Positions 38,509-47,453 of a stretch of DNA of 64,000 nt are shown one piece after another. The DNA is from Microbacterium laevaniformans (GTDB taxonomy: Bacteria; Actinomycetota; Actinomycetes; Actinomycetales; Microbacteriaceae), in the NCBI RefSeq assembly GCF_016907555.1, contig NZ_JAFBCE010000001.1, positions 1,488,001 through 1,552,000 of the forward strand. Direction: 5' to 3'. The notes beneath the pieces were generated by a model. That model worked only from the letters and a program-made list of their open reading frames with translations. It did no database searches and was not told where the DNA came from. The stretch's first letter is position 1, and every line of letters begins with the position of its first letter. Both the position numbers and the translations under genes were made by a program.

Positions 38509-39507
38509 TCACTGCTCGTCGAGCGTGACGTCGCGCCCTTCCCTCCGCGCCGCGATGAGGCTCGCCCCCGTCGCGACGACCATCGAGACGACGATGACGC
38601 CGAGCGACATCCACGTCGAGATGTCGGGCGCCCACGCGATGTTCTCGCCGCCGTTGATGAACGGCAGCTCATTCTCGTGCATCGCGTGCGCGATGAGCTT
38701 GACACCGATGAAGGCGAGGATGAAGGCGATGCCGTAGTGCAGGTACTTCAGACGGTCGAGAAGGTCGCCGAGCAGGAAGTAGAGCTGGCGCAGGCCCATC
38801 AGCGCGAAGATGTTCGCCGTGAAGACGATGAAGGGGCTCTGCGTGATGCCGAAGATCGCCGGGATCGAGTCGAGCGCGAACAGCAGGTCGGTCATGCCGA
38901 TCGCGACGAACACGATGATCATCGGGGTGAACATGCGCTTGCCGTCGACGAGCGTGCGCACCTTCGGACCGTCGTAGTCCTCGCTGATGTCGATCGTGCG
39001 ACGCAGCAGCCGCACGACGACGGACTCCTTCTTGATCTCCTCGTCGTGGTCGCCGCCCGGGAACGCCTGCCTCCACGCGGTGTAGATGAGGAAGGCGCCG
39101 AAGATGTAGAACACCCAGCTGAACTGCTCGATGATGGCGGCCCCGGCCAGGATGAACAGTCCGCGGAGGACCAGCGCGATGATGATGCCCACCATCAGCA
39201 CCTTCTGCTGGTAGCGCCGCGGCACGGAGAACTGGCTCATGATGAGCACGAAGACGAAGAGGTTGTCGATCGACAGGCTGTACTCGGTGAGCCAGCCGGC
39301 GACGAACTGGCCGGCGTACTCCCCGCCGGCGAACAGCCACATCAGTCCCGCGAAGATCAGCGCGAGAGTGACGTAGAAGACGACCCAGAGGCTCGACTCC
39401 TTGGGCGTCGGAATGTGCGGCCTCTGTGCGATGAGGGCGAGATCGGCGACGAGGATCAGCACCAGAACGATCAGCGAACCGATCTCGAACCAGACGGGGA
39501 GGTCCAT
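38509..39507 (-). CDS. TerC family membrane protein
   Basis: Integral membrane protein (332 aa, about eight to nine segments) of the TerC/Alx family, linked to Mn2+ export and tellurite resistance. Acidic residues in membrane segments (LSIDNLFVFVLIM, MTDLLFALDSIPAIFG) are family hallmarks. The ribosome-binding site GAAAGG at 39518-39513 can be masked by the riboswitch arm just upstream. The neighbour on the same strand is leuC but has its own promoter. Confidence 0.92.
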   Translation of the reverse strand: MDLPVWFEIGSLIVLVLILVADLALIAQRPHIPTPKESSLWVVFYVTLALIFAGLMWLFAGGEYAGQFVAGWLTEYSLSIDNLFVFVLIMSQFSVPRRYQQKVLMVGIIIALVLRGLFILAGAAIIEQFSWVFYIFGAFLIYTAWRQAFPGGDHDEEIKKESVVVRLLRRTIDISEDYDGPKVRTLVDGKRMFTPMIIVFVAIGMTDLLFALDSIPAIFGITQSPFIVFTANIFALMGLRQLYFLLGDLLDRLKYLHYGIAFILAFIGVKLIAHAMHENELPFINGGENIAWAPDISTWMSLGVIVVSMVVATGASLIAARREGRDVTLDEQ

Positions 39508-39536
39508 GCAGGCCTTTCGAGGGGATGACGAAACGT

Positions 39537-39637
39537 CGAAAGTCTCTCCCCCGTCAGCAGTGCTGCGGCGCGCGCCCGGGAACCCGACGTCGGGCCCGTG
39601 GTGACGGGCGCGCGAGAACGGGATACTCCCTCTCGCT
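39537..39637 (-). promoter_or_regulatory. yybP-ykoY (Mn2+) riboswitch candidate upstream of terC
   Basis: The leader contains the core AGAGGGAGTATCCC, a CCCGTCACCACGGGC segment and GGGGGAGAGACTTTCGAC near the 3' end, in the order of yybP-ykoY RNAs. P1 could pair CGAGAG (39635-39630) with CTTTCG (39542-39537). The same 3' arm CTTTCGA is complementary to TCGAAAG (39520-39514), the terC ribosome-binding site, so ligand binding would switch translation on. A TATCCT -10 lies at 39649-39644. Confidence 0.72.
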
Positions 39638-39707
39638 GCGACCAGGATACCGGCTTCGAGGATGCCGAGTTCTCTGAGACGATTCGCCGCTCGCGGACAC
39701 TCATCCA

Positions 39708-40292
39708 GTGAGAGACGATGAGGACACCACGACCGACCACTCCGGCCTGCGCACCGACGCGGAGCTGGTCGCGGCCGCGGCCGCGGGCAGCGACCTCGCC
39801 TTCCGTACGCTCTATCGCTCCTACGTGCGCGCCGTCTACGCCGTCGCGCACGCGCTGGTGGGCACGGCGACCGATGCCGAGGACGTCACGCAGGAGACGT
39901 TCCTCGTGGCGTGGCGCAAGATCGGCGCTCTGCAGCTGGAGAGCGAATCCCTCCTGCCGTGGCTCGTCACCATCTGCCGCTTCCAGGCCGCGAACCGCGT
40001 CCGGCGTCAGAAGCGCGACCGCGAGCACCTGGCGACAGGAGTCGACGAGACCCTTCCGGCGACGATCGATGTCGAGCGTGCGGTCATCGACGCCGACCTC
40101 GCCGATCGGATCGCGGCTCAGCTGTCGACGCTCGGCGAACTGGATCAGGAGATCTTCCGCCTGTGCGCGGCCGAGGGCTACGGCTACCGCGAAGCCGCCG
40201 ACCGACTCGGCGTCAGTCATGGTGCGGTCCGAAACCGCCTCTCCCGCATCCGCAGCTCGCTGCGCACCACCATCACCTCGGAGGGGTCATGA
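39708..40292 (+). CDS. ECF RNA polymerase sigma factor
   Basis: A 194-aa ECF-type sigma factor. Region 2 is about residues 35-100 (AFRTLYRSYVRAVYAVAHALVG, AEDVTQETFLVAWRKI) and region 4 about 135-190 (LGELDQEIFRLCAAEGYGYREAADRLGVSHGAVRNRLSRIRSSL). GTG start at 39708. Its TGA overlaps the next ATG, so its partner is the DUF4349 protein. Target promoters unknown. Confidence 0.92.
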   Translation: MRDDEDTTTDHSGLRTDAELVAAAAAGSDLAFRTLYRSYVRAVYAVAHALVGTATDAEDVTQETFLVAWRKIGALQLESESLLPWLVTICRFQAANRVRRQKRDREHLATGVDETLPATIDVERAVIDADLADRIAAQLSTLGELDQEIFRLCAAEGYGYREAADRLGVSHGAVRNRLSRIRSSLRTTITSEGS

Positions 40293-41401
40293 CCACGGAA
40301 GACAACGCACTGCCCGAGCTCGCCGACGACCGTGTCGAAGTCATTGAGCAGCGACTCTTCGCCCAGATCGCGGAGGAACGCAGCGCCCAGTGGCAGAAGG
40401 CGGAGAGGGAGCGTGCGCGCGCCGTGCGCCGCGGACGTCTCTGGATGGGCGGTGCCGCCGCAGCGGCGCTCGTCGCGGTGTCAGCGATCATCGCTCCGTC
40501 CGTGCTGCACGGAGTCTCCGGCTCGTCGGGAGCGTCGTCCCTGACGTCCGTCTCGCTGGAGGCTGGCAGCGCGATCGCCACCGCCCCGGACACCCGCGCC
40601 GAGGGCATGAGCGGCGCAGACTCCTCAGGCGGCGGGGCAGCCTCCGCTGGTACTGCTGCGGTGAACACCGCGGACCGGCAGATCGCCGTGAGCGCGTCCG
40701 CCACCGTGGACGTGCAGAACGCGGCATCCGCGGCGCAGGCGATCGCGACGGCGGCAGCTGATGCGGGCGGATACGTCGAATCTCAGAGCACGGGGACCTC
40801 GCCCGGGCAACCGGCCGCTCCGCTGCCCGACATGGGCAAGATGATGCCCGCTCCGGCGAGCGCCTGGATCACGGTTCGGGTCCCCGCCGATGCGCTGTCA
40901 CAGGTCGTGAAAGGACTGTCCACACTCGGCACCGTCACCGCATCGCAGACCGACCGGCGGGACGTGACGACCGAGACCCTCGATCTTCGAGCTCGTGTCA
41001 GCGCGCTGGAGACCTCGGTCGCGCGCCTGACCGACCTCATGAAGCAGTCGAGCTCGACGGCCGATCTCATCGCCGCTGAGTCCGCGCTCTCCGAACGCCA
41101 ATCGGAGCTCGACTCCCTGCGTCAGCAGTTGACCTGGACCGAGTCGCAGGTCGCGATGTCGACGCTCACGGTCTCGCTCGTGGAGCCGTCCCCCGCCGTG
41201 ACCGCCGACCCGGCCGGCTTCGGCGATGGCGTCGCGGCCGGGTGGAACAGACTCATCGCCACGCTCAACGCCCTGGTCGTCGCGGTCGGGTTCCTGCTCC
41301 CGTGGCTCGGCGTGGGGCTCGTCGTCACAACCGTCGTGGTGCTCGCCGTGCGAGCGCGTCGACGCCGTCACAGCCGACGGAACGCTTCGGCGGAGAGGTG
41401 A
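40289..41401 (+). CDS. DUF4349 membrane protein, putative sigma-factor partner
   Basis: A 370-aa protein: cytoplasmic N-terminus of about 50 residues, membrane segment (LWMGGAAAAALVAVSAIIAPSV), extracytoplasmic DUF4349 domain with a coiled coil (about residues 215-300), and a C-terminal membrane segment (LVVAVGFLLPWLGVGLVVTTVVVLAV) with a basic tail. Overlap with the ECF gene suggests an anti-sigma or sensor role, but no HxxxCxxC zinc motif is visible. That role is inference. Confidence 0.82.
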   Translation: MTTEDNALPELADDRVEVIEQRLFAQIAEERSAQWQKAERERARAVRRGRLWMGGAAAAALVAVSAIIAPSVLHGVSGSSGASSLTSVSLEAGSAIATAPDTRAEGMSGADSSGGGAASAGTAAVNTADRQIAVSASATVDVQNAASAAQAIATAAADAGGYVESQSTGTSPGQPAAPLPDMGKMMPAPASAWITVRVPADALSQVVKGLSTLGTVTASQTDRRDVTTETLDLRARVSALETSVARLTDLMKQSSSTADLIAAESALSERQSELDSLRQQLTWTESQVAMSTLTVSLVEPSPAVTADPAGFGDGVAAGWNRLIATLNALVVAVGFLLPWLGVGLVVTTVVVLAVRARRRRHSRRNASAER

Positions 41402-41429
41402 TCGGTTCCACGACGACGGCGGTGACGCA

Positions 41430-41461
41430 CAGAAGCCCGGTCCGTCTGGACCGGGCTTCTG
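41430..41461. terminator. Bidirectional terminator
   Basis: A perfect 14-bp stem (CAGAAGCCCGGTCC / GGACCGGGCTTCTG) with loop GTCT lies between the DUF4349 stop (plus) and the 3' end of tRNA-Glu (minus), and can serve both. Confidence 0.85.
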
Positions 41462-41467
41462 TCGTGG

Positions 41468-41540
41468 TGACCCCAGCGGGATTCGAACCCGCGTTACCGC
41501 CGTGAGAGGGCGGCGTACTAGGCCGCTATACGATGGGGCC
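41468..41540 (-). tRNA. tRNA-Glu (anticodon CTC)
   Basis: 73-nt cloverleaf. The acceptor stem GGCCCCA / TGGGGTC, anticodon arm with CTC in the loop CCTCTCA, and T-arm GCGGGTTCGAATCCCGC are all readable. The CCA end is not encoded. It reads GAG codons. Confidence 0.95.
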
Positions 41541-41662
41541 GTACCTTTTTCGCTGCGTAAGCAACCGTTCGATTATGCCATGACGATCGACGCCTCACCA
41601 AATCGAGACCGGACCGGGCGCCCGGCTTGCCCCGATCGCACGACAGGCGTTGACTGAGCGAC

Positions 41663-42301
41663 ATGCGCGTCACCAAACACGAACACGCCTGCCTGCGTCT
41701 GGAGCGCGAGGGCAGCCAGCTGATCATCGATCCGGGAACCTTCACGCTTCCGCTGCAGGATCTCGCCGGGACCGTCGGAGTCGTGCTCACCCACGAACAC
41801 CCCGACCACTGGACGCCCGAGCATCTCCGCCGCATCCGGGAGCACGCGTCCGACGTGCCGATCTACGGCCCCCAGGGCGTCGCAGACGCGGCCGCCGAGT
41901 TCGGCCTCACCGTCGTCGCTCCCGGGGACGCCGTGACGGTCGGCCCCTTCTCGCTCCGCTTCTTCGGCGGGCGCCACGCCGTCATCCACGAGTCGATCCC
42001 TGTGGTCGACAACGTGGGCGTGCTGGTCGACGAGGAGTTCTACTACCCCGGCGACTCCTACGCCGTCCCCGCGGGCGCGGACGTCCGGCTGCTCGCCGCC
42101 CCCGTCGGCGCTCCGTGGCTGAAGGTCGGCGAGGCCATGGACTTCGTCCTCGCCGTGAAGCCGGAGCACTCGTTCGCGACGCACGACATGACGCTGTCCC
42201 GCATCGGGCTCGACATGCACCGCGGGCGTCTGCACTGGGCCACCGAACAGGGCGGCGGACGGTTCAGTCCCCTCGATCCGGGCGACGCGATCGATCTCTG
42301 A
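41663..42301 (+). CDS. MBL-fold metal-dependent hydrolase (UlaG-like)
   Basis: A 212-aa metallo-beta-lactamase-fold protein. The metal motif is in LTHEHPDHWTP (HxHxDH), with His in GGRHAVIHES, Asp in YYPGDSYAVP and a terminal His in PEHSFATHDM. It belongs to the UlaG/YtnP-like compact group rather than to beta-lactamases. Substrate unknown. It is flanked by tRNA-Glu and a strong terminator. Confidence 0.88.
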   Translation: MRVTKHEHACLRLEREGSQLIIDPGTFTLPLQDLAGTVGVVLTHEHPDHWTPEHLRRIREHASDVPIYGPQGVADAAAEFGLTVVAPGDAVTVGPFSLRFFGGRHAVIHESIPVVDNVGVLVDEEFYYPGDSYAVPAGADVRLLAAPVGAPWLKVGEAMDFVLAVKPEHSFATHDMTLSRIGLDMHRGRLHWATEQGGGRFSPLDPGDAIDL

Positions 42302-42314
42302 CACCCCGAAGACG

Positions 42315-42359
42315 ACGGATGCCGCGACCCCCGGTCACTCCGGGAGTCGCGGCATCCGT
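42315..42359. terminator. Bidirectional terminator
   Basis: A 20-bp stem with one mismatch and a five-base loop (TCACT) lies between the MBL hydrolase (plus) and ptsH (minus) stops; it can end both transcripts. Confidence 0.85.
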
Positions 42360-42372
42360 GCGTGTGCGCCGA

Positions 42373-42645
42373 TCAGGCCTCGGCGTCGTGGTCGGTCTCG
42401 AGGAACGCGACGAGCGTGTCGAGCGCGGCATCCGCGCCCTCGCCCTCGGCCTTGAGCGTGACGACGGTGCCCTGTGTGGCGCCGAGACCCATCAGCGTGA
42501 GGATGCTGCCGGCGTTGAGGTCAGGACCGCCCTCGACCGCGATCGTCACGGGGACGCCGGTCTGCTGAACCGCCTGCACGAAGAGCTTCGCGGGGCGCGC
42601 GTGCAGTCCCGAGCTGCTGGCGACGGTGGCCTGGCGTTCTGCCAT
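42373..42645 (-). CDS. ptsH: Phosphocarrier protein HPr
   Basis: Phosphoryl carrier between Enzyme I and EIIA. The active-site His is in SSGLHARPAKLF. The regulatory-site motif that HPr kinase would use is replaced by NAGSILTLMGLGA, where Ser is still present. Length 90 aa. Strong AAGGAGG upstream of the ATG at 42645. It is last in fruR-fruK-fruA-ptsH. Confidence 0.95.
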   Translation of the reverse strand: MAERQATVASSSGLHARPAKLFVQAVQQTGVPVTIAVEGGPDLNAGSILTLMGLGATQGTVVTLKAEGEGADAALDTLVAFLETDHDAEA

Positions 42646-42686
42646 GGGATCCTCCTTGGATCGGTCGTATTCTTCTGTCTTCGAGC

Positions 42687-44717
42687 CTAGGCGCTGACGG
42701 CTTCGGGAGAAACCGCGGCAGCGCCGGAGATACCCTCGTCGACGGCCGACCCGCGGCGCGCGAAGCGCTTGAGGGCGACGACCGAGAACGCGGCGACGAC
42801 GGTACCGGCCGCGATGGCGACGAGCCACAGCCAGAAGTTGTCGATCGCGAAGAAGACGAAGACGCCGCCGTGGGGAGCCTTGCTCGTGACCGCGAACGCC
42901 ATCGAGAGGGCACCGGTGACCGCGCCGCCGAGCATCATCGACGGGATGACCCGGAAGATGTCCGCCGCAGCGAACGGGATCGCACCCTCGGAAATGAACG
43001 CCGCGCCGAGCAGCCACGCCGCCTTGCCGTTCTCTCGCTCCGGCTCGGTGAAGAGCTTGCGATCGATGACGGTCGAGGCGAGGGCCATCGCGAGCGGCGG
43101 CACCATGCCGGCGGCCATGACGGCGGCCATGATCTGCAGGTAGCGCTCGTCACCGGCGATACCCGCGGCCAGGTTGCCCGTCGCGAACGCATAGGCCACC
43201 TTGTTCACGGGGCCGCCGAGGTCGAAGCACATCATGAGGCCGAGGATGATGCCGAGGATGATCACACCGGCTCCGGTGAGGCCGGACAGCCAATCGTTGA
43301 GCGCCTTGGTCAGCCACGCGATCGGTCCACCGAGGACCAGCAGCATGAGCCCGGAGGCGAAGATCGAACCCAGCAGCGGGATGATCACGACGGGCATCAG
43401 GCCACGCAGCCAGCGCGGCACGTCCAGGCCGTTCAGCCAACGTGCGGCGACACCGGCGAGCAGACCGCCGACGATACCGCCGAGGAAGCCGGCGCCCATG
43501 AAGCCCGCGACGGCACCCGCCACGAAACCGGGTGCGATACCGGGGCGGTCGGCCATGCCGTACGCGATGTAGCCGGCCAGTGCCGGCACGAGGAAGCCGA
43601 ACGAGAGCGCACCGATCTTGAACAGCACCGCGCCGAGGTAGACGATCAGCGATGTGTCGCCGAGGTTCCACAGCGTCGACGCACCGAGGATCTTGTCGGC
43701 GTCGAACGCGATCGTATAGCCGCCGAGCAGGAAGCCGAGCGCGATGAGCAGACCGCCGCCCGCGACGAACGGGATCATGTAGCTGACACCGGTGAGCAGG
43801 GCACGCTTGATGCTCGCGCCGTACGACTCCCCCGCACCGGACGTCGAGGTGGATGCGGCGGCTGCCGACCCGCTGACGCGCGTCGCGTTCGGGTTCTTGG
43901 CGGCGGCGATCGCCTCGGCCACCAGCTGCGCCGGAGCCTCGATGCCGCGCTTGACGCTGGCGCGCACGACGGGCTTGCCCGCGAAGCGCTGGGGCTCGCG
44001 CACGTCGACGTCGACGGCGAAGATGACGGCATCGGCCGCTTCGATGATCTTCGGGTCGAGAGCCTTGTAGCCGCTGGAGCCCTGTGGCTCGACGATCAGA
44101 TCGACCCCGTCCTTGCCGCCCTGCGCGGTGAGCGCGTCGGCGGCCATGAAGGTGTGCGCGATGCCGGTGGCACAGGCGGTGACGGCGACGATACGCGCCG
44201 GCCGGCCGTCGATGAGATGGGCGCTGTCGGCCGTTGCGGTAGCCGGTGCCGCTGCGGGAGAGCCGGTGCCCGAGACCGCCGAGGTCACGAGGGCGACCAC
44301 CTCTTCGGGCGTCGCGGCGGCGCGCAGGCCTGCCGTGAAGTCCTCGCGCATGAAGCTGCGCGCGAGCTGCGACAGCACGGCCAGGTGCTCCTCGGCCGCC
44401 GTGTCGGGGGCGGCGATGAGGAACACGAGGTCGGCGGGGCCGTCGTCGGCGCCAAAGTCGATGCCGGGCTTCAGCCGCGCGAAGGCGAGCGTCGCCTCGC
44501 GCACCGCTGCGCTCTTGGCGTGCGGGATCGCGATGCCGCCCGGAAGGCCGGTCTCGTCGGTCTGCTCGCGCTTCCAGGCGTCTGCGGCCAGGGCCGCGGC
44601 GTCCGTCGCGCGCCCCGCCGCCGCGACGCGCGCGGCGAGGGCGTCGATGACGGCCCGCTTGTCGGTGCCGAGCGACTCGTCAAGGCTGACGAGCGCCGGC
44701 GTGATGATCTCTGACAC
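42687..44717 (-). CDS. fruA: PTS fructose transporter EIIABC
   Basis: Fructose-specific permease of the phosphotransferase system (676 aa). The EIIA domain (1-150) has phosphorylated His in GIAIPHAKSAAV. The EIIB domain (about 170-270) has Cys in VTACATGIAHTFMAADAL. The EIIC domain (from about 300) has many membrane segments (VSYMIPFVAGGGLLIALGFLLG). Delivers fructose-1-phosphate to FruK. Spacing to fruK is 37 bases, to ptsH 41. Confidence 0.95.
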   Translation of the reverse strand: MSEIITPALVSLDESLGTDKRAVIDALAARVAAAGRATDAAALAADAWKREQTDETGLPGGIAIPHAKSAAVREATLAFARLKPGIDFGADDGPADLVFLIAAPDTAAEEHLAVLSQLARSFMREDFTAGLRAAATPEEVVALVTSAVSGTGSPAAAPATATADSAHLIDGRPARIVAVTACATGIAHTFMAADALTAQGGKDGVDLIVEPQGSSGYKALDPKIIEAADAVIFAVDVDVREPQRFAGKPVVRASVKRGIEAPAQLVAEAIAAAKNPNATRVSGSAAAASTSTSGAGESYGASIKRALLTGVSYMIPFVAGGGLLIALGFLLGGYTIAFDADKILGASTLWNLGDTSLIVYLGAVLFKIGALSFGFLVPALAGYIAYGMADRPGIAPGFVAGAVAGFMGAGFLGGIVGGLLAGVAARWLNGLDVPRWLRGLMPVVIIPLLGSIFASGLMLLVLGGPIAWLTKALNDWLSGLTGAGVIILGIILGLMMCFDLGGPVNKVAYAFATGNLAAGIAGDERYLQIMAAVMAAGMVPPLAMALASTVIDRKLFTEPERENGKAAWLLGAAFISEGAIPFAAADIFRVIPSMMLGGAVTGALSMAFAVTSKAPHGGVFVFFAIDNFWLWLVAIAAGTVVAAFSVVALKRFARRGSAVDEGISGAAAVSPEAVSA

Positions 44718-44754
44718 GGTGACCTCCAGTGGTCGTTTGGGTTCAGGGTTGTTT

Positions 44755-45702
44755 TCAGAGGGTGAGGGCCCTCACCGGCACCTCGCCGGGGAGGAGATCT
44801 GCGGGGGTCGGCGCCTGGGTTCCCGGAAGCGATGCCGCCGCCGACCCATACCGGATGCCGCTGCGCACACGTTCCGCGGGACTGCCCCCCGCGATGTCCG
44901 CGAGCAGGAAGCCCGCCAGCGAGCTGTCGCCGGCGCCTACGGTGCTGCGGACGCGGGTGGGCGGAGGGGTTCCGAACCAGGCACCCTCGGAGTCGACGAG
45001 TACGGCGCCGTCGCCGCCGAGAGTGATGAAGGCGGCACCGACGCGGGCCGGCACGAGCTCGCGAGCGACCGCGAGCACGGCCTCGGGCAGCGGTCGGGTC
45101 GCGTCGAGAGGAGTCCCGGTCAGCTCGACGAGCTCGTCGTCGTTGGGCTTGATGAGCTCGGGGCGTCCGCGCTCCACCACCGCGCGCAGCGCCGGGCCGG
45201 ACGTGTCGACCGCGATGCGGGGCGCCGCGGTTCCCGCCGCACGAACGGCGGTGATCACGTCGACGTAGAAGTCGTCCGCGAGGCCCGGCGGCAGCGACCC
45301 GGCGAGGACGAGCCAGTCCGCCCCCTCCGACGCCCGGACGGTCGCGTCGATGAGGGTCGCCGCGTCGGCCGCGCCGCGCGTCACTCCCGGAAGGTTGATC
45401 TTTGTGGTCACGCCCTCACCGTCGGTGAGCGTCAGGTTGGCCCGGGCGGCACCCGGCAGCGGCACCGCGAGGACCGGCACATGAGCGGATCGCAGCACGG
45501 CCGCGAACGGGTCGTCGGCATCCAACGGAAGGACCGCGCGGCTCGCGGCTCCGGAACCGGTGAGCACGCGGGTCACGTTGATGCCCTTGCCCCCGGCATC
45601 CTCCCGGACCGCCAGCGCCGATTGCACCTCCCCCACGCGCAGCGCGTCGGACAGGGTCACCGTGCGATCGAGGGACGGATTGGCGGTCAGAGTGACGATC
45701 AT
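44755..45702 (-). CDS. fruK: 1-phosphofructokinase
   Basis: PfkB-family kinase making fructose-1,6-bisphosphate from fructose-1-phosphate. Starts MIVTLTANPSLDRTV; GGKGINVTRVL binds the sugar; the catalytic Asp is in VGAGDSSLAGFLL. Length 315 aa. The ATG at 45702 overlaps the fruR stop as ATGA. Confidence 0.95.
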   Translation of the reverse strand: MIVTLTANPSLDRTVTLSDALRVGEVQSALAVREDAGGKGINVTRVLTGSGAASRAVLPLDADDPFAAVLRSAHVPVLAVPLPGAARANLTLTDGEGVTTKINLPGVTRGAADAATLIDATVRASEGADWLVLAGSLPPGLADDFYVDVITAVRAAGTAAPRIAVDTSGPALRAVVERGRPELIKPNDDELVELTGTPLDATRPLPEAVLAVARELVPARVGAAFITLGGDGAVLVDSEGAWFGTPPPTRVRSTVGAGDSSLAGFLLADIAGGSPAERVRSGIRYGSAAASLPGTQAPTPADLLPGEVPVRALTL

Positions 45703-46481
45703 GCGATCCACACCTCCACATCGGCGTCGCCCAGAGCGGCGACCAGGTCGGCAGGGGGCTCGGCGTCGGTGACGAGAATGTCGAGGTCGGCGAGGCGGCC
45801 GAAGGACACGAGGAGCTCGCCGTCGAACTTCTCCGCGTCGGCGAGGACGACGACACGGCGGGCGGAGGCGATGACGGCACGCTTGACGGCAGCCTCGTCG
45901 GGGTCGGGCGTGCTGAGGCCGAAGGCGGCGGACAGCCCGTTCGTGCCGATGAAGGCCAGATCGGGACGGAGCCGCGAGATCGCGTCGACCGTCTGGGCAC
46001 CGACCGCGGCGGCGGTGAGCCCGCGCACCCGGCCGCCGATGGCCGTGAGGTTCAGCGCCGGCGCTCCGGCGAGCAGATGAGCCACCGTCATCGAGTGGGT
46101 GACCACCTCGAGCGGGTGCGACGTCGTGGTGCGCTGCGCCAGCAGTCCCGCGAGAGCCGCGGTGGTCGTCCCCGCGTCGATGTACACCGATCCGTCGCCG
46201 TGCGTGCCGATGGCATCCAGCGCGCGCGCCGCGATGGCGAGCTTCGCGTCAGTGCGGCGCTGTGTGCGCTCGACGAACGAGGTCTCCGCCGTGCTCACGC
46301 GCGTGCGGGCTACGGCTCCGCCGTGCACGCGACGGACGAGTCCCGCCGTCTCGAGCTGGTCCAGGTCGCGGCGCACCGTCTCGGTCGTCACGCCGAAGCG
46401 GCGGGCGAGGTCGACGACGACGACCCGTCCCTCAGTGGTGATCAGCTGCTCGATGAGCTGCTGTCGCTCCGTTGCGTACAC
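45699..46481 (-). CDS. fruR: DeoR family fructose operon regulator
   Basis: A 260-aa DeoR-type repressor with the winged helix (RQQLIEQLITTEGRVVVVDLARRFGVTTETVRRDL) and the DeoR sugar-phosphate domain (GSVYIDAGTTTAALAGLL, DLAFIGTNGLS). GTG start at 46481 with AAGGAGG. First gene of the fru cluster, so likely autoregulated, with fructose-1-phosphate as the natural effector (family inference). Confidence 0.93.
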   Translation of the reverse strand: MYATERQQLIEQLITTEGRVVVVDLARRFGVTTETVRRDLDQLETAGLVRRVHGGAVARTRVSTAETSFVERTQRRTDAKLAIAARALDAIGTHGDGSVYIDAGTTTAALAGLLAQRTTTSHPLEVVTHSMTVAHLLAGAPALNLTAIGGRVRGLTAAAVGAQTVDAISRLRPDLAFIGTNGLSAAFGLSTPDPDEAAVKRAVIASARRVVVLADAEKFDGELLVSFGRLADLDILVTDAEPPADLVAALGDADVEVWIA

Positions 46482-46502
46482 GGTTCCTCCTTGAATAGCC
46501 AC

Positions 46503-46531
46503 ACAGTACAACACAAACACAGGTGCATCAA
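46503..46531 (-). promoter_or_regulatory. fru operon promoter with repeat operator
   Basis: TTGATG (46531-46526), a 17-base spacer and TACTGT (46508-46503) form a sigma70-type promoter. The spacer is T/G-rich (TGTGTTTGTGTTG), a direct-repeat pattern plausible as a FruR binding site. The transcript would start near 46496, 15 bases before the GTG. Confidence 0.65.
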
Positions 46532-46563
46532 CACCCGAAGCCGGATAAAACCACACGGCACGC

Positions 46564-46597
46564 GGAAGGGCCCCGATCCGAGGATCGGGGCCCTTCC
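46564..46597. terminator. Terminator after the dioxygenase-like gene
   Basis: A 16-bp perfect GC-rich stem (GGAAGGGCCCCGATCC and its complement) with the innermost pair likely open. It lies between the 46631 gene's end and the fru promoter. Confidence 0.85.
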
Positions 46598-46630
46598 TGT
46601 TCCGCGGCGTGCGCGGCAGGATGCCGAGGT

Positions 46631-47404
46631 TCAGGCCTCGCTCATCACCGTGACCTCCTGCTGACCACGAGCGGCCAGAGCCGCAGCGCGTGCGGCGATG
46701 CGGCGCTCCTGCTCGATCTGACCGGCGTCCAGCGTCTCCTGGTCGACGGGGTAGCTGTCCACCTTGTTCACACCGTTGTACTTCGCGATGTAGGTGTCCA
46801 GCTCGGGACCCGACTCCCACGAGGTGATGAGGCAGTACCGCGGCTCCGTGCCGTAATGGGCGGCGGCGTGCCACAGTCGCTGCGTGTCGACGATGAGCTG
46901 CGCGCCGGCGGGCAGCGCGATCCGCGTCTCTTCGCTCGGATCGGTGCGGTTCTCACGCAGGACGAAGTAGCTCGTGGTGTCATCCGTGAGGTTGAAGAAG
47001 CCACGCACCACCCAGCCCGTGCCATCGGGGTTCAGGCGGTTGTTGTCGTCCTGGTGCAGGTTGTAGAGGCAGTCCGCATAGGTGTTCGGCTGCAGCTCGA
47101 TGATCCGGCAACGACCGACGTTCGCACCCGGCTCCTGCGCACGCGCCGTCAGCGTGGGCGCGATGGCGATCTGCGAGTCGATCCAAACCCCGTCCTTGTC
47201 GGTGCGCGGCGGCTTGTGGTTCCAGAAGCCGTTGCACTCGATCTCGCCCTTGGCGGAGGCCAACGGTGCGAAACGGGTGTCGCCCGAGGACTTCCAGTCG
47301 ACGTACTCGACGTCGAGCCACTCCTTCGGGTCGATCTCCTTGTTGTAGCGGTCGAGGACGACGTAACCGGTCTCCTCGAGAGCCGCGCTCTTGATGTAAC
47401 CCAT
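46631..47404 (-). CDS. Putative 2-oxoglutarate/Fe(II) dioxygenase-like protein
   Basis: I do not recognise this 257-aa protein by name. It contains a candidate HxD motif (YNLHQDDNNR), a distal His about 65 residues later (RLWHAAAHYG) and an Arg-containing strand (RYCLITSW), the pattern of phytanoyl-CoA-type non-haem iron dioxygenases. No signal peptide. The ATG at 47404 has AAAGG upstream. A possible iron-responsive repressor box overlaps its promoter. The terminator is at 46564-46597. Substrate unknown; the assignment is by motif only. Confidence 0.55.
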   Translation of the reverse strand: MGYIKSAALEETGYVVLDRYNKEIDPKEWLDVEYVDWKSSGDTRFAPLASAKGEIECNGFWNHKPPRTDKDGVWIDSQIAIAPTLTARAQEPGANVGRCRIIELQPNTYADCLYNLHQDDNNRLNPDGTGWVVRGFFNLTDDTTSYFVLRENRTDPSEETRIALPAGAQLIVDTQRLWHAAAHYGTEPRYCLITSWESGPELDTYIAKYNGVNKVDSYPVDQETLDAGQIEQERRIAARAAALAARGQQEVTVMSEA

Positions 47405-47453
47405 GACGGATTCAACCTTTCTGCCGGACAAGCGAAGTCTTTACAGGCCCGAC

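Noticed and set aside
42870..44714. 614-codon open frame antisense to fruA
   Set aside because: Mirror of fruA codon usage; its His/Arg/Asp-rich product resembles no protein.
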